Assembly: GCF_036511935.1 (NCBI RefSeq)
Contig: NZ_AP028878.1
Coordinates: forward strand, 2,170,001-2,234,000
Reading direction: 5' to 3'
Source of the DNA: Marinobacter nanhaiticus D15-8W
GTDB taxonomy: Bacteria; Pseudomonadota; Gammaproteobacteria; Pseudomonadales; Oleiphilaceae
DNA: 64,000 nt
This document shows, piece by piece, positions 36,471 to 48,556 of this stretch; position 1 is the stretch's first letter, and every line of letters begins with the position of its first letter. The notes beneath the pieces are model-generated. The model was not told the origin of the DNA and made no database searches. It saw only the letters and a program-made list of their open reading frames with translations. Both the position numbers and the translations under genes were made by a program.

Positions 36471-36994
36471 TGAAAACCGAAGAGACGCCCTCCAACGCAG
36501 TCACCATCGCCACCGACGGCCACGGATTCGTATTGCACGGCGATGACCTCGAGGCCATCCGCCACGAACGCGATCATTACGAACAGGCCCAGGCAGCCTG
36601 CATCGAGGCGCTGAAGATCGTCCAGCGTCGTCATGGTTGGGTTCCCGACGGTGCGATTCCGGCCATTGCCGACGCGTTGGGAGTTACGCCGGCTTCGGTC
36701 GAGGGGGTGGCGACCTTTTACAGTCTGGTCTTCCGGCAGCCGGTGGGTCGGCATGTCATCCTCGTATGTGACAGCAGCTCCTGCTTCCTGACGGATTACG
36801 AGGCCCTGCGGGAAGCATTGTCACAGCGGTTAGGCATTGATTTCGGCCAAACCACCGACGATGGCCGGTTCACCTTGCTACCGGTCTGCTGTCTCGGGGC
36901 CTGCGATCGCGGGCCTGCCTTGATGATCGATGATGACACCTACGGGCCCGTCCACCCGGACGATGTGGACGTGCTCCTGGAGGCTTATTCATGA
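36470..36994 (+). CDS. nuoE: NADH-quinone oxidoreductase subunit E
   Basis: 174-residue thioredoxin-like subunit holding the 2Fe-2S cluster N1a, with Cys in CDSSSCFL and [26 protein letters not shown] and [14 protein letters not shown] are typical. It overlaps nuoCD by one base and nuoF by four (ATGA), so translation is coupled. Confidence 0.96.
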   Translation: MKTEETPSNAVTIATDGHGFVLHGDDLEAIRHERDHYEQAQAACIEALKIVQRRHGWVPDGAIPAIADALGVTPASVEGVATFYSLVFRQPVGRHVILVCDSSSCFLTDYEALREALSQRLGIDFGQTTDDGRFTLLPVCCLGACDRGPALMIDDDTYGPVHPDDVDVLLEAYS

Positions 36995-38361
36995 GTCGAG
37001 ATCTGCCCCGGCTTCGCTACCACAGCCAGCTTCGCCAGTCGGCCCACGAGCGGCGGGAGGAGACCCATCCGTTGACTTGGCGTATGCGTGACGACGGACA
37101 GCCGGTCTTCCTCGAGGAGTATTCAAAAAAGGATGGCTATGCTGCGGTAAAGCACGTGCTGAACGAGCTGAGCGGCAAGGATGTCATCGAGCAGATGAAG
37201 ACAGCCAACGTGCGCGGCCGTGGCGGTGCCGGTTTCTCCGCAGGGGTGAAGTGGAGCCTGACCATGCAGGGCGGCGATTTGCCTCGGGGTTACCTGGTCT
37301 GCAATGCGGACGAGATGGAACCGGGCACCTTCAAGGACCGCCTGATCATGGAGCAGATGCCGCACCTGCTGATCGAGGGCATGATCCTGGGTGCCTACGC
37401 CAACAACTCGCGGTTCGGCTACATCTTCCTTCGCGGTGAGTACGTGGAATCGGCCCGCGCATTGCAGCGCGCCATCGAAGAGGCCCGTGCCGCCGGTTGG
37501 TTGGGGGACAATATCGCCGGCAGTGGTTTCGATTTCGATATCGCCCTGCATACCGGTGCCGGACGCTATATCTGCGGTGAGGAAACAGCGCTCATCAATT
37601 CCCTGGAAGGCAAGCGCGCCAATCCCAGGGCAAAGCCGCCGTTCCCCGGCCAATCCGGTGCGTGGGGTAAGCCCACAGTCGTCAACAACGTCGAAACCCT
37701 GTGCAACACCCCGGCCGTCATGCGTCACGGTGCGGAATGGTTCCAGGGCATTTCCGGGGATTTAAGCGATGACGGCGGCACCAAGCTCTACGGGGTTTCG
37801 GGCAGGGTGAAGCGTACCGGCCTCTGGGAACTGCCTATAGGAACACCCGGTGAAGAAATCATGGACCTGGCCGGCGGCGTCGTCGAAGGCCAATCCCTCA
37901 AGGCATGGCTGCCCGGTGGTGGCAGCACCGGCTTCCTGTTGCCCGAACACCTGAAGCTGGGACTCGACTTCGACACCATTGGCAAGGAGGGCAGCCGCCT
38001 GGGCACCGGTTTGCTGACGGTCGTGACCGACCAGCAAAGCATGGTATCGCTGATGCGGAATCTCGAAGCTTTCTTCGCCCGCGAATCCTGCGGCTGGTGT
38101 ACCCCGTGTCGCGACGGTCTGCCCTGGACGGTGAAGATCCTCCAGGCCCTGGAGCGTGGAGAAGGGGAAGAGGGAGACATTGAGTTGTTAGAAAAACTGG
38201 CGGACGATCAGGGCCCCGGCAAGACCTTCTGCGCGCACGCGCCTGGCGCCGCCATGCCGCTATCCAGCGCAATCAAGTATTTCCGTGACGAATTCGAGGC
38301 TGGCGTTAGCCATCCGAGGCGGGAAGCACACGCGGATCCGATACCGGTAGGCGAGGTGTAA
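36991..38361 (+). CDS. nuoF: NADH-quinone oxidoreductase subunit F (NADH-binding)
   Basis: 456 residues. Binds NADH, FMN and cluster N3. [14 protein letters not shown] is the NADH/FMN glycine-rich motif; [19 protein letters not shown] follows; the N3 ligands lie in [11 protein letters not shown] and [10 protein letters not shown]. Overlaps nuoE by four bases. Confidence 0.97.
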   Translation: MSRDLPRLRYHSQLRQSAHERREETHPLTWRMRDDGQPVFLEEYSKKDGYAAVKHVLNELSGKDVIEQMKTANVRGRGGAGFSAGVKWSLTMQGGDLPRGYLVCNADEMEPGTFKDRLIMEQMPHLLIEGMILGAYANNSRFGYIFLRGEYVESARALQRAIEEARAAGWLGDNIAGSGFDFDIALHTGAGRYICGEETALINSLEGKRANPRAKPPFPGQSGAWGKPTVVNNVETLCNTPAVMRHGAEWFQGISGDLSDDGGTKLYGVSGRVKRTGLWELPIGTPGEEIMDLAGGVVEGQSLKAWLPGGGSTGFLLPEHLKLGLDFDTIGKEGSRLGTGLLTVVTDQQSMVSLMRNLEAFFARESCGWCTPCRDGLPWTVKILQALERGEGEEGDIELLEKLADDQGPGKTFCAHAPGAAMPLSSAIKYFRDEFEAGVSHPRREAHADPIPVGEV

Positions 38362-38365
38362 GCGT

Positions 38366-41140
38366 ATGGCGACGATCCATGTGGACGGCAATTCCTACAC
38401 GGTCGACGGCGCGGATAATCTGCTGCATGCCTGCCTGTCGCTGGGACTGGATATTCCATACTTCTGCTGGCACCCGGCCATGGGGAGCGTTGGGGCGTGC
38501 CGCCAGTGTGCGGTAAAGCAATACAAGGACGAGGAAGACGATAAGGGCATGCTGGTGATGGCGTGCATGGCGCCCTCGTCGGATGGGACACGTATTTCCA
38601 TCGATGATGACGAAGCGCGAGAATTCCGTGCCAGCGTCATCGAGTGGCTGATGATCAACCATCCCCATGATTGTCCAGTCTGCGAGGAAGGTGGGCACTG
38701 CCACCTGCAGGATATGACGGTAATGACCGGTCATGACCGCCGTCGTTACCGATTCCGCAAGCGCACCCATCGTAACCAGTACCTCGGGCCGTTTATCGCC
38801 CACGAAATGAATCGCTGTATTACCTGCTACCGCTGTACCCGTTTCTACAACGACTATGCCGGCGGCACCGATCTGGGCGCGTTTGGCGCAAACAGTAATA
38901 TCTACTTCGGGCGCTACGAAGAGGGTACGCTGGAGAGTCCATTTTCCGGCAACCTGACGGAAGTCTGTCCTACCGGCGTCTTCACCGACCAGACCCACAG
39001 CCAGCGTTATACCCGCAAGTGGGACATGCAGTTCGGCCCAAGTGTGTGCCACCAATGTTCGGTGGGTTGCAATATCTCTCCGGGCGAGCGGTATGGCGAC
39101 ATTCGCCGGATCGAGAACCGCTACCACGGCGAGATCAATCGCTTCTTTCTATGCGATCGCGGGCGCTTCGGCTACGGCTACGTCAACCGTAACGACCGTC
39201 CAGTCGAACCGGCGTGGCGTGGCGACGGGCAGGGCTCAGCGGTCAGCTTGTCGGTAGACGCCGCGCTTGATCGCGGAAGTGATTTGCTTCGCGATGCGCG
39301 CCGGGTCATCGGCATCGGTTCTCCAAGGGCCAGCCTGGAAAGTAACCATCAGCTGCGTGAACTGGTCGGTGCCGACAATTTCTCTACCGGCATTGCCTCC
39401 AGCGAATGGACTTGCATCCAGCAGATGGCGGAGCTTTCGTTGTCCACCGGCCTGCCTACGCCGACCCTGCGGGAAGTCGAAGAACACGATGCCGTATTGG
39501 TCCTGGGTGAGGACCTGATCCAGAGCGCTGCGCGTGTGGGGCTTTCCGTGCGTCAGGCCATCCTGGGCCGCCGGGGCGAGCACGCCGGCAGTCGCGGCAT
39601 TCCGACCTGGAACGCCGAAGCGATCAAGACGCTCGGCCAGGACAGTCGCTACCCGCTCTATTCACTATATCCGGCCAGCACGGGTCTGGACGGTATCGCC
39701 ATGCCGGTACCGCAATTGGATCCCGAGGCTATTGCCCGAGTCGGTCATGCCGTTGCCCATTGCATCGATGATGCCTCACCCGCGGTACCGGACCTCGAAG
39801 CCGAAGACCGGGACTTGGCGAATGAAATCGCTGCAGCCTTGTTGAAAGCCAGCCGTCCGCTGGTCGTCAGTGGCAGCTCTATGGAATCCCCAGCCATCCT
39901 GGACGCGGCAGGCAACATAGCCCGCGCGCTGGCTCGTCGTGCCTGTAATGGTGGATTTATGCTGGTGCGCCGGGAAGCAAACAGTACGGGGCTTGGATTG
40001 ATGGGTGGGCAGACCCTTGACTGGGCGCTGGAGGAACTGACGGAACAGCGCGCCGATGCGGTGGTGATCCTGGAAAACGATCTTTATCAGCGTCTGCCCA
40101 GCAGCCTTGTGGAGAAGGCCTTGGGTCAGGCCAGAACCGTCATCGTGCTGGACCATCAGAGTACCGACACACTGAATCAAGCGCATCTGTCCTTGCCGGC
40201 GTCGAGCTTTGCCGAGGCGGATGGCACACTGGTTAATATGGAAGGCCGCGCGCAGCGTTTCTTCCAGGTCTACGACCCGGGCTATATCCGTCCGGAAACC
40301 AGGATTCGCGAAAGCTGGCGTTGGCTGCATGCGCTCAAATGCGGCCTGCAGCGCCAGATGGTTACGGAGATCAACCTGGATCAGGTGACGGTGGCGTGCG
40401 CCGAACACAACCCGGGTTTGGCACAGATAGTCTACGCGGCGCCGGGATCGAGCTACCGGGTCCGTGGCACCAAGCTGGCTCGGGAGCCGCATCGCTATAG
40501 CGGCCGCACCTCGATGCGCGCGCATCTGAATGTCAGCGAACCACGGGCACCGCAGGATGTGGACACGCCGTTCACATTCTCCATGGAGGGATACAACGGC
40601 TTCGACCGCCCCCGGGATACCGTGGCCTTCGCCTGGGCTCCGGGCTGGAACTCGCCCCAGGCTTGGAACAAGTTTACCGACGAGGTGGGCGGCCATCTTA
40701 GTGCCGGCGACCCCGGCGTGCGCCTGGTGGAGCCGGTACCCGGTATTTACCGCTACAGTGATTCTGTTCCGGCAGCGTTTGCCTCGCAGGAAGGTGAGTG
40801 GCGCGTCATAGTTCTGCCGCGGCTGTTCGGCGGTGATGAGACCTCGGCCCGTGCGGAACCGATTCAGGAGCGCGCCGGACGTGCGGAGCTGATCCTCTCC
40901 GAGCGGGATGCCCAGCTACTCGGTGTGTCCCCGGGAGACTCTCTCAAAATGGCACTGAATGGGTCTGAGCGAACCTTCCCGGTTCACATTGAGGCTGGCT
41001 TTCCGTCAGGGATGGTGGGCTTACCCGCCGGCGCAGGAACGGACTTCGCCAACGGTAGTTGGGCTAGCCTCAGCCTGGCCGGGTCGGATCCGGTGATGTC
41101 GGACCAGCCAGCGGCTGATGGTGGGGAGGCACGCCCATGA
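38366..41140 (+). CDS. nuoG: NADH-quinone oxidoreductase subunit G
   Basis: 924 residues, the largest peripheral subunit. The N-terminal ferredoxin part holds N1b ([15 protein letters not shown]) plus N5/N4 ligands ([26 protein letters not shown]); the extra cluster N7 ligands CHQCSVGC with a later FFLCDRGRF are present as in E. coli. A molybdopterin-oxidoreductase-like domain without cofactor follows. Overlaps nuoH by four bases. Confidence 0.96.
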   Translation: MATIHVDGNSYTVDGADNLLHACLSLGLDIPYFCWHPAMGSVGACRQCAVKQYKDEEDDKGMLVMACMAPSSDGTRISIDDDEAREFRASVIEWLMINHPHDCPVCEEGGHCHLQDMTVMTGHDRRRYRFRKRTHRNQYLGPFIAHEMNRCITCYRCTRFYNDYAGGTDLGAFGANSNIYFGRYEEGTLESPFSGNLTEVCPTGVFTDQTHSQRYTRKWDMQFGPSVCHQCSVGCNISPGERYGDIRRIENRYHGEINRFFLCDRGRFGYGYVNRNDRPVEPAWRGDGQGSAVSLSVDAALDRGSDLLRDARRVIGIGSPRASLESNHQLRELVGADNFSTGIASSEWTCIQQMAELSLSTGLPTPTLREVEEHDAVLVLGEDLIQSAARVGLSVRQAILGRRGEHAGSRGIPTWNAEAIKTLGQDSRYPLYSLYPASTGLDGIAMPVPQLDPEAIARVGHAVAHCIDDASPAVPDLEAEDRDLANEIAAALLKASRPLVVSGSSMESPAILDAAGNIARALARRACNGGFMLVRREANSTGLGLMGGQTLDWALEELTEQRADAVVILENDLYQRLPSSLVEKALGQARTVIVLDHQSTDTLNQAHLSLPASSFAEADGTLVNMEGRAQRFFQVYDPGYIRPETRIRESWRWLHALKCGLQRQMVTEINLDQVTVACAEHNPGLAQIVYAAPGSSYRVRGTKLAREPHRYSGRTSMRAHLNVSEPRAPQDVDTPFTFSMEGYNGFDRPRDTVAFAWAPGWNSPQAWNKFTDEVGGHLSAGDPGVRLVEPVPGIYRYSDSVPAAFASQEGEWRVIVLPRLFGGDETSARAEPIQERAGRAELILSERDAQLLGVSPGDSLKMALNGSERTFPVHIEAGFPSGMVGLPAGAGTDFANGSWASLSLAGSDPVMSDQPAADGGEARP

Positions 41141-42129
41141 GCTGGTTGACGCCAGAGCTGCTCGCTATCCTCTACGCCATGTTCCAGGCTGTGGTGATCC
41201 TGTTGGGCGCCGTGCTGCTCGGGGCGGTCATGACGGTGATCGAGCGCCGTCTGCTGGGGCTCTGGCAGGATCGTTATGGTCCCAACCGAGTGGGGCCTTT
41301 CGGTTCGATGCAATTGGTCGCCGACATGATCAAGATCTTCTTCAAGGAAGACTGGATTCCGCCGTTTGCCGATCGCAAGCTGTTCGTGCTGGCACCGGCA
41401 ATCGCCATGGCCTCGCTGCTGCTGTCGTTCATGATCATCCCGATTACGCCGGGCTGGGGTGTGGCCGACCTCAATATCGGCCTACTGTTCTTCTTCGCGA
41501 TGGCGGGCATCAACGTCTACGCGGTACTGTTCGGCGGCTGGTCCAGCGGCAACAAGTACGCGCTGATCGGCGCCATGCGGGCGTCGGCCCAGACCCTGTC
41601 CTATGAGGTGTTCATGGGGCTCGCCCTGATGGGCGTGGTGGCCCTTGCCGGCACCTTCAATATGCGCGATATCGTCCAGGCCCAGGAAGGGCTGTGGTAC
41701 ATCATCCCGCAGTTCTTCGGCTTCTGTACCTTCCTGATCGCGGGTATTGCGGTAACCCACCGCCATCCCTTCGACCAACCGGAAGCGGAGCAGGAGCTGG
41801 CAGACGGCTATCACATCGAATACTCAAGCATGAAGTTCGGCATGTTCTTCATCGGCGAGTACGTGGGCATGGTGCTGGTGTCCGCGCTGATCGTGACGCT
41901 CTTCTTTGGCGGTTGGCACGGCCCCTGGCTGCCACCGATCATCTGGTTTGCGCTCAAGACGGGCTTTTTCCTGATGGTATTCGTGTTGCTGCGGGCCGCG
42001 CTGCCACGGCCGCGGTACGACCGGGTCATGAGCTTTGGCTGGAAGGTTTGCCTGCCGCTGACGCTGATCAATTTGCTGGTAACCGGTGCGGTGATCCTGC
42101 TGGATACACCGGCCGCGGGAGGAAGCTGA
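41137..42129 (+). CDS. nuoH: NADH-quinone oxidoreductase subunit H
   Basis: 330 residues, about eight membrane helices, roof of the quinone cavity. [21 protein letters not shown] and [16 protein letters not shown] loops and [18 protein letters not shown] are characteristic. ATG overlaps the nuoG stop; the stop overlaps the nuoI ATG by one base. Confidence 0.97.
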   Translation: MSWLTPELLAILYAMFQAVVILLGAVLLGAVMTVIERRLLGLWQDRYGPNRVGPFGSMQLVADMIKIFFKEDWIPPFADRKLFVLAPAIAMASLLLSFMIIPITPGWGVADLNIGLLFFFAMAGINVYAVLFGGWSSGNKYALIGAMRASAQTLSYEVFMGLALMGVVALAGTFNMRDIVQAQEGLWYIIPQFFGFCTFLIAGIAVTHRHPFDQPEAEQELADGYHIEYSSMKFGMFFIGEYVGMVLVSALIVTLFFGGWHGPWLPPIIWFALKTGFFLMVFVLLRAALPRPRYDRVMSFGWKVCLPLTLINLLVTGAVILLDTPAAGGS

Positions 42130-42671
42130 TGACACCCAGACAGCTGATAACCGGAACCTGGTCGCAACTGAAGACCATGGGCATCATCTTCATGCATTCG
42201 TTCCGCAAACGGGAGACGGTGAACTATCCGGAGGAGCAGGTTGACCTGCCACCACGCTATCGTGGCCGTATCGTGCTGACCCGCGACCCGGATGGTGAGG
42301 AGCGGTGCGTCGCCTGCAATCTCTGCGCGGTGGCCTGTCCGGTGGACTGCATCGCGTTGCAGAAAGGAGAACATGAAGATGGCCGCTGGTATCCGGAGTT
42401 CTTCCGCATCAACTTCTCCCGCTGCATCTTCTGCGGCATGTGCGAGGAAGCCTGCCCCACATCCGCCATCCAGCTCACGCCGGATTTCGAGATGAGCGAG
42501 TATGACCGCCAGGAGCTGGTCTACGAGAAGGAAGACCTGTTGATCAACGGGCCCGGCAAGGACCATGACTATCACTTCTACAAGGTGGCCGGGCTGTCGA
42601 TTGCGGGTAAGGACAAAGGCAAGGCCCAGAACGAACAGGAACCCATAGACGTGAAGACGTTGTTGCCCTGA
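42129..42671 (+). CDS. nuoI: NADH-quinone oxidoreductase subunit I
   Basis: 180 residues, same as E. coli. Two 4Fe-4S motifs (N6a, N6b): [15 protein letters not shown] and [18 protein letters not shown] 42129 overlaps the nuoH stop. A frame open further upstream lies inside nuoH and is ignored. The 88-bp gap to nuoJ includes a small TCGGG/CCCGA hairpin. Confidence 0.97.
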   Translation: MTPRQLITGTWSQLKTMGIIFMHSFRKRETVNYPEEQVDLPPRYRGRIVLTRDPDGEERCVACNLCAVACPVDCIALQKGEHEDGRWYPEFFRINFSRCIFCGMCEEACPTSAIQLTPDFEMSEYDRQELVYEKEDLLINGPGKDHDYHFYKVAGLSIAGKDKGKAQNEQEPIDVKTLLP

Positions 42672-42759
42672 CTCGGTCGGGGCCACAGCCAGCCCGAGAG
42701 CAGGAAAGAAGAGCAACGGTTAAGAACAGCACTAGGAAGAGGAGCGGGGAAGAGCGACG

Positions 42760-43290
42760 ATGGAACTGGCCTTTTACCTCAGTGGACTCGTGGCCGTATT
42801 GGCCACGCTGGGCGTAATCAGCGGCACCAACGCCGTGCATGCCCTGTTGTACCTGATTGTCTCGCTGATCGCCGTGGCCATGGTGTACTTCGCCCTGGGC
42901 GCGCCATTTGCCGGGGCCCTGGAGATTATCGTGTATGCCGGGGCGATCATGGTGCTGTTCGTGTTCGTCGTGATGATCCTCAACCTGGGCGAGGGCGCGG
43001 CCGAGCAAGAGCGGCTCTGGCTCAAGGCTGGAACCTGGTTCGGGCCCTCTGTACTTGCGTTGGTCCTGCTGGGTGTTTTGGTCTACAGCCTGTGGCAGGG
43101 CGATGCGGGCCGTGTGATCGAAGGTGAGACACTGACCGCCAAAGCTGTGGGTACGACGCTGTTCGGACCCTGGCTGCTGGTGGTCGAGCTGGCTGCGATG
43201 CTGTTGCTGGCAGCACTGGTGACAGCGTCCCATGTAGGCCGCATGTGGCCCGCCAAACCGAATGACAAAGGCAGGGGAGGCGATCAATGA
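42760..43290 (+). CDS. nuoJ: NADH-quinone oxidoreductase subunit J
   Basis: 176 residues, five membrane helices, containing the conserved [18 protein letters not shown] helix that changes shape during turnover. ATG 42760 follows a purine-rich AGGAGCGGGGAAGAG. Overlaps nuoK by four bases. Confidence 0.95.
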   Translation: MELAFYLSGLVAVLATLGVISGTNAVHALLYLIVSLIAVAMVYFALGAPFAGALEIIVYAGAIMVLFVFVVMILNLGEGAAEQERLWLKAGTWFGPSVLALVLLGVLVYSLWQGDAGRVIEGETLTAKAVGTTLFGPWLLVVELAAMLLLAALVTASHVGRMWPAKPNDKGRGGDQ

Positions 43291-43595
43291 GCGGTGTGCC
43301 CATGGAGCACGGCCTGATCCTGGCGGCCATCCTGTTTGCGCTCGGACTGGCCGGACTGATGTTCCGGCGCAATATGGTTTTCGTGCTGATGAGCCTGGAG
43401 ATCATGCTTAACGCAGCGGGTCTGGCCTTTATCGTCGCCGGCACCGCCTGGCAACAGCCCGAGGGTCAGGCCATGTTCCTGCTGGTCATCACGCTGGCGG
43501 CCGCGGAAGCCAGCGTTGGCTTGGCCTTGCTGATCCAGCTCTACCAGCGCTTCAGGACCCTCGATACGGATAAAGCAAGCGGGATGCGCGGATGA
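43287..43595 (+). CDS. nuoK: NADH-quinone oxidoreductase subunit K
   Basis: 102 residues, three helices, MrpC-like. The helix-2 glutamate in [16 protein letters not shown] and a second one in [14 protein letters not shown] are the conserved proton-pathway acids. Overlaps both neighbours by four bases. Confidence 0.96.
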   Translation: MSGVPMEHGLILAAILFALGLAGLMFRRNMVFVLMSLEIMLNAAGLAFIVAGTAWQQPEGQAMFLLVITLAAAEASVGLALLIQLYQRFRTLDTDKASGMRG

Positions 43596-45463
43596 CGGAT
43601 TTATCGACATCACTCTTGCCCTGGACCTTTCTGTTGCCCCTGATCGGCATGCTGATCCTGGCATTTTCACATGGGCGTCTGGGCGACCGGCCCAGCGCTT
43701 TCGTCGGGGTTGCCAGCGTCGGGCTGGCCGCCATCGTGACCGCTGTCATCGGGTTCGAATTCCTGGTGGGCGATCGCGAGCCGCAGTCCATAACGCTCTG
43801 GACCTGGATCTCGGTCGGGGACTTCACGCCCACCATCGGCCTCGCACTTGATGGGCTTTCGCTGACGATGCTGGGGGTGATCACCGGTGTCGGTTTCCTC
43901 ATCCATCTCTTCGCCGCCTGGTACATGCACGGCGATGAGGGCATTACGCGCTTCTTTGCCTACATGAACCTGTTCGTGTTCAGTATGGTGCTGCTGGTGC
44001 TGGGCGATAACCTGCTGCTGCTATTCCTGGGCTGGGAAGGGGTTGGCCTGTGCAGTTACCTGCTGATTGGCTACTACTACCGGGACTCGGCCAACGGGGC
44101 GGCGGCCTTCAAGGCGTTTATCGTGACGCGGATTGGCGACGTGTTCCTGGCGATCGGGATGTTCCTGCTATTCAGCCAGGTGGGTACGCTGAACATTGAA
44201 GAGATCCTGCGTACGGCGCCCGAACTCTGGGCGCGCGGGGATACCACCGTGGAGATTGCCGCCTTGCTGGTTCTCGGTGGTGCCCTCGGCAAGTCCGCGC
44301 AACTACCCCTGCATACCTGGCTGGCCGATGCCATGGCTGGTCCCACGCCGGTCTCCGCGCTGATCCATGCCGCGACCATGGTCACCGCGGGTGTCTACCT
44401 GATTGCCAGATTGCATGGGTTGTTCGACCTTGCTCCTGCTGCCCAGTACCTGGTCGGTCTCATTGGGGCGCTGACACTTCTTATGGCAGGCTTTGCTGCC
44501 CTGGCGCAGACCGACATCAAGCGGGTGCTGGCCTATTCCACCATGAGTCAGATCGGCTATATGTTCCTTGCGCTCGGGGTAGGTGCCTACGACGCCGCTA
44601 TCTTTCACCTGGAAACGCACGCCTTTTTCAAGGCGTTGTTGTTCCTATCGGCGGGCGCGGTCATTGTCAGTTGTCACCATGAACAGGATATACGCCGCCT
44701 CGGCGGTCTCTGGCGCCGCCTGCCCCTGGCCTACGCGGGGTTCGTACTCGGGGGATCCGCCCTGGTGGCCTTGCCGCTAGTGAGTGCGGGTTTCTTCAGC
44801 AAGGACGAAATTCTGTGGCAAGAATTCGCTTCGGGTCAGACGGGATTGCTTCTTGCTGGCCTGGCTGGGGCCTTCTTGACGTCCATCTACACGCTGCGCT
44901 TGATCATTGGCATCTTCCATGGTGCCGAAGGCAGCGACAAAGCCCGGCATGCCGAGCCTGGCCGTGGGCTACAGCATGGTCTGCCCATTGTCGTCCTGGG
45001 TGTTCTTTCGACGTTCCTGGGAGGATTGATCACACCTCCGCTGGAAGGTGTTCTGCCGGCAGGACCAGGGGCCCAGAGCGACTCCGGACATGTCACCTTG
45101 GAGCTCCTTGCCGCCGCCACCTCCCTTGCGGGCGTTGGTGTTGGTCTCTGGCTTTTCCTGAATCGCAGGCAGTGGCTGGACCGTCGTGTATCGAAGGGCT
45201 GGCCTGCGCAGTTGTGGACGTACTGGAACCATGCCTGGGGATTCGACTGGCTGTTCGATCGCACGTTAGTGCGGCCATACCAGGCCATGGTGCGCTGGAT
45301 GCGAAATGACCTGGTCGACCGCCTCATGGGACTGGTCGCAGCCGTCGTCCGGGTTTTCAACGCCGGCCTGGTGCTGACCCAGACCGGGCGCCTGCGCACC
45401 TATGCCACGTCGATGGCCTTGGGAGCGACCCTGGTCCTATTGGTTTTGGCGCTGAATTACTGA
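43592..45463 (+). CDS. nuoL: NADH-quinone oxidoreductase subunit L
   Basis: 623-residue antiporter-like proton-pumping subunit, MrpA-related, distal in the membrane arm. [46 protein letters not shown] and the lateral helix region near the C-terminus (about 530-600) are seen. Overlaps nuoK by four bases. Confidence 0.97.
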   Translation: MTDLSTSLLPWTFLLPLIGMLILAFSHGRLGDRPSAFVGVASVGLAAIVTAVIGFEFLVGDREPQSITLWTWISVGDFTPTIGLALDGLSLTMLGVITGVGFLIHLFAAWYMHGDEGITRFFAYMNLFVFSMVLLVLGDNLLLLFLGWEGVGLCSYLLIGYYYRDSANGAAAFKAFIVTRIGDVFLAIGMFLLFSQVGTLNIEEILRTAPELWARGDTTVEIAALLVLGGALGKSAQLPLHTWLADAMAGPTPVSALIHAATMVTAGVYLIARLHGLFDLAPAAQYLVGLIGALTLLMAGFAALAQTDIKRVLAYSTMSQIGYMFLALGVGAYDAAIFHLETHAFFKALLFLSAGAVIVSCHHEQDIRRLGGLWRRLPLAYAGFVLGGSALVALPLVSAGFFSKDEILWQEFASGQTGLLLAGLAGAFLTSIYTLRLIIGIFHGAEGSDKARHAEPGRGLQHGLPIVVLGVLSTFLGGLITPPLEGVLPAGPGAQSDSGHVTLELLAAATSLAGVGVGLWLFLNRRQWLDRRVSKGWPAQLWTYWNHAWGFDWLFDRTLVRPYQAMVRWMRNDLVDRLMGLVAAVVRVFNAGLVLTQTGRLRTYATSMALGATLVLLVLALNY

Positions 45464-45550
45464 CACAAAGGGAGAGTGTATGACGCCAGGACGAGAGGCG
45501 ATGGCGCATCGGTTGATCAATGCAGGCCCTGGGAGGGAGAACTCGACACC

Positions 45551-47101
45551 ATGGTGTTGATCTGGCTGATCCTGATTCCGTTTATCGGTGGCCTGCTGTG
45601 TTGGCAGGCTGACCAATGGGGCGAGAAGGTGCCGCGCTGGATTGCGCTGGCAACCATGACGCTGGTATTCGTCACGACGCTGGTACTCTGGTGGCACGGC
45701 GACTACCGGTTGCCAGCTGCGGAGGGGGGCGACGCCGCCATCCGCTGGGCCATGGAATACCGCGTCCCCTGGATACCGCGCTTTGGTATCGATATCCACC
45801 TGGCCCTCGATGGCCTCTCGCTGATCCTGATCGCCTTAACAGGGCTATTGGGCATGCTGGCGGTGATCTGCTCCTGGAAGGAGATCTCCCAGCGGATCGG
45901 CTTTTTCCACCTGAACCTGCTCTTCATCCTCGCGGGTGTTGTCGGGGTCTTCCTGGCCATCGACCTGTTCCTGTTTTTCTTCTTCTGGGAAATGATGCTG
46001 GTGCCCATGTACTTCCTGATCGCGCTCTGGGGACATAGCGGGTCGGAGGGCAAGACCCGCATCCGGGCGGCGATGAAGTTCTTCATCTATACCCAGGCGA
46101 GCGGGCTGCTGATGCTGGTGTCCATCCTGGCCCTGGTGTTTATGCACCACGCCAATACCGGCGAGTACTCCTTCGCCTATGCCGATCTGTTGCAGACGCC
46201 GCTATCCGAACCCATGGCCATGTTGCTGATGCTCGGCTTTTTCGTGGCGTTTGCGGTCAAGCTGCCGGTGGTGCCGTTCCACGGCTGGTTGCCGGATGCC
46301 CATGCCCAGGCGCCCACGGCCGGCAGTGTGGATCTGGCGGGCATCCTGCTGAAAACCGCCGCCTATGGGATGCTGCGTTTCGCGCTGCCGCTGTTTCCCG
46401 AAGCGTCGCAGACTTTTGCGCCCGTTGCGATGGCGCTGGGTGTGGTGGGCGTGTTCTACGGGGCATTGCTTGCCTGCGGCCAGCAGGATATCAAGCGCCT
46501 TATTGCCTACACGTCGATCTCCCATATGGGTTTCGTGATCATCGGCATCTACTCCGGCTCCCAACTTGCTCTGCAGGGCGTGGTGGTGCTCATGGTGGCT
46601 CATGCGTTCTCAGCGGCCGGCCTTTTCATACTCAGTGGCCAGTTGTTCGAGCGCCTACATACCCGCGATATGCGCAAGATGGGCGGTTTGTGGGGCCGTT
46701 TCGAGAGTCTCCCCGGTTTCTCCCTGTGCTTTGTTGCGGCTTCGTTGGGTATGCCCGGGACGGCCAATTTCATCGGCGAGTTCATGGTGCTTTTCGGGAC
46801 TTTCCCCGTTGCCCCGACCGTAGTGGTACTGGCCAGCATCGGTCTTGTGCTGGCAGCAATCTATTCACTGATCCTGATGCAACGGGTGCATTTCGGTCCT
46901 TCGCAGGGGGAGGGGCAGTTCCGCGGTCTGGACTGGCGTGAATATTCCATGATGTCCGGTTTGCTGGCCCTGGTTTTGCTGTTCGGCCTCTATCCACAAC
47001 CGCTGTTGGACACGACCAGCGCGGTCATGGTTGAAGTGCAGCAGGTGTTCGCTGCGGGTGCCGAAGTGGGTACGGTCCATTGGTTCAAGGGAGGGCAATG
47101 A
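45551..47101 (+). CDS. nuoM: NADH-quinone oxidoreductase subunit M
   Basis: 516-residue antiporter-like subunit, MrpD-related. FFFWEMMLVPMYFLIALWG, FHGWLPDAHAQAPTAGSVDL and QQDIKRLIAYTSISHMGFV are diagnostic. ATG 45551 begins a membrane helix and has GGGAG upstream; the earlier in-frame GTG 45476 would add an unlikely hydrophilic leader. Confidence 0.96.
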   Translation: MVLIWLILIPFIGGLLCWQADQWGEKVPRWIALATMTLVFVTTLVLWWHGDYRLPAAEGGDAAIRWAMEYRVPWIPRFGIDIHLALDGLSLILIALTGLLGMLAVICSWKEISQRIGFFHLNLLFILAGVVGVFLAIDLFLFFFFWEMMLVPMYFLIALWGHSGSEGKTRIRAAMKFFIYTQASGLLMLVSILALVFMHHANTGEYSFAYADLLQTPLSEPMAMLLMLGFFVAFAVKLPVVPFHGWLPDAHAQAPTAGSVDLAGILLKTAAYGMLRFALPLFPEASQTFAPVAMALGVVGVFYGALLACGQQDIKRLIAYTSISHMGFVIIGIYSGSQLALQGVVVLMVAHAFSAAGLFILSGQLFERLHTRDMRKMGGLWGRFESLPGFSLCFVAASLGMPGTANFIGEFMVLFGTFPVAPTVVVLASIGLVLAAIYSLILMQRVHFGPSQGEGQFRGLDWREYSMMSGLLALVLLFGLYPQPLLDTTSAVMVEVQQVFAAGAEVGTVHWFKGGQ

Positions 47102-48543
47102 TGCTGACGAAAGCCGACATCTTTGCCCTGACGCCCGTGATCCTCGTCTGCGCAACCGCGATAACGGTGATGCTGGGGATTGCGTGGCGCCGCCACCATG
47201 CCGCCACGTTCCTGGTTTCTGTCCTGGGGCTGAACCTGGCTCTGGTCTCGGTGATCGCGGTGTGGCTGATGGGTACGGTCGAGACGCCGCTGCTGGTGTT
47301 CGACGGCCTGGCCATCTTTGGCATGGCGGTCGTGCTGGTTTCCTCCCTGGCCTGCGCCACTTTCGCCCATGGCTACCTGGAAGGCTATCCAGGGCCAAAG
47401 GAGGAGTTCTACCTGCTGCTGCTCTGTGCTGCTGCCGGCGGTATGGTGCTGGTGGCCAGCCGTCACCTGGCGACTATCTTCTTCGGCCTTGAACTGCTCT
47501 CCATGCCGCTTTACGGCATGTTGGCGTACACCTTTCGGGATGAACGTTCCCTTGAGGCGGGGATCAAGTACCTGATCCTGTCCGCGGCCGGAACAGCCTT
47601 CCTGCTGTTCGGTATGGCCTTGCTCTACGCCGAGACCGGCGCGCTGGATATTGCGACCATTGGCGCCCGGCTGGCGAGTACGCAAGGTGTCTGGGCTATT
47701 GCAGGTGCAGGGCTGATGCTGGTGGGGCTCGGCTTCAAGCTTTCGTTCGTACCTTTCCATCTCTGGACGCCGGACGTCTACCAGGGCGGGCCTGGACCTT
47801 CGGCTACCTTCCTGGCTACGGCAAGCAAGGCGGCCGTGTTCATTGTTTTCCTGCGTATCGTGATGGAGGTGCCGGTGTTCCACGAAACCGGACCCCACCT
47901 GATCCTGACGGTACTGGCATTGATTACGATGCTGGTGGGCAACATTTTGGCTTTGCTCCAGCCCAACCTGAAACGCCTCTTGGGGTATTCCTCCATCGCT
48001 CACTTCGGCTATCTGCTGGTTGTGCTGGTGGTGGCTGATGGGCTTGCTGTGGAGACGGCGGGCATCTACCTGGTGACCTACCTGGTCACGACGCTGGGCG
48101 CTTTCGGCGTCGTGACGGTGCTCTCCAGTCCCTATAGTGGTGAAGATGCTTCGGCCCTGCATCACTACCGCGGGCTGTTCTGGCGACGGCCGTATCTGGC
48201 GGCGGTGTTGACCGTGTCCCTGCTTTCTCTCGCGGGCATTCCATTTACCGCCGGCTTCATCGGCAAGTTCTATATCGTCGCGCTCGCCGTCGAGGCCGGG
48301 CGCTGGTGGTTGGTTGGCGGTATCCTTGCGGGCAGTGCCATCGGGCTTTACTACTACCTGCGCGTCCTGGTTACCCTGTACCTCGTAGAGCCGGGCATGC
48401 AGCGTAGAGATGCCCCTCACGATTGGGCTATTCGTGCCGGGGGGCTGGTGACCCTGGGCCTGGCGTTGCTGGTGATCCTGTTAGGTGTATACCCGACACC
48501 GGCGATCGACTGGATGGCCGATATCGCGGTGGCGGGTCAGTAA
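47098..48543 (+). CDS. nuoN: NADH-quinone oxidoreductase subunit N
   Basis: 481 residues (E. coli 485), third antiporter-like subunit. GLELLSMPLYGMLAYTF, FHLWTPDVYQGGPGPSATF and LAGIPFTAGFIGKFY are hallmarks. ATG 47098 gives a four-base overlap with nuoM and AAGGGAGG just before it. Last nuo gene; the next gene starts 13 bp later. Confidence 0.97.
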   Translation: MMLTKADIFALTPVILVCATAITVMLGIAWRRHHAATFLVSVLGLNLALVSVIAVWLMGTVETPLLVFDGLAIFGMAVVLVSSLACATFAHGYLEGYPGPKEEFYLLLLCAAAGGMVLVASRHLATIFFGLELLSMPLYGMLAYTFRDERSLEAGIKYLILSAAGTAFLLFGMALLYAETGALDIATIGARLASTQGVWAIAGAGLMLVGLGFKLSFVPFHLWTPDVYQGGPGPSATFLATASKAAVFIVFLRIVMEVPVFHETGPHLILTVLALITMLVGNILALLQPNLKRLLGYSSIAHFGYLLVVLVVADGLAVETAGIYLVTYLVTTLGAFGVVTVLSSPYSGEDASALHHYRGLFWRRPYLAAVLTVSLLSLAGIPFTAGFIGKFYIVALAVEAGRWWLVGGILAGSAIGLYYYLRVLVTLYLVEPGMQRRDAPHDWAIRAGGLVTLGLALLVILLGVYPTPAIDWMADIAVAGQ

Positions 48544-48556
48544 GAAAGGAGAACCT

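Noticed and set aside
46990..48420. 476-codon reverse-strand frame opposite nuoN
   Set aside because: Highly polar, Gln/His-rich translation typical of the complement of membrane-protein genes; overlaps nuoN fully.
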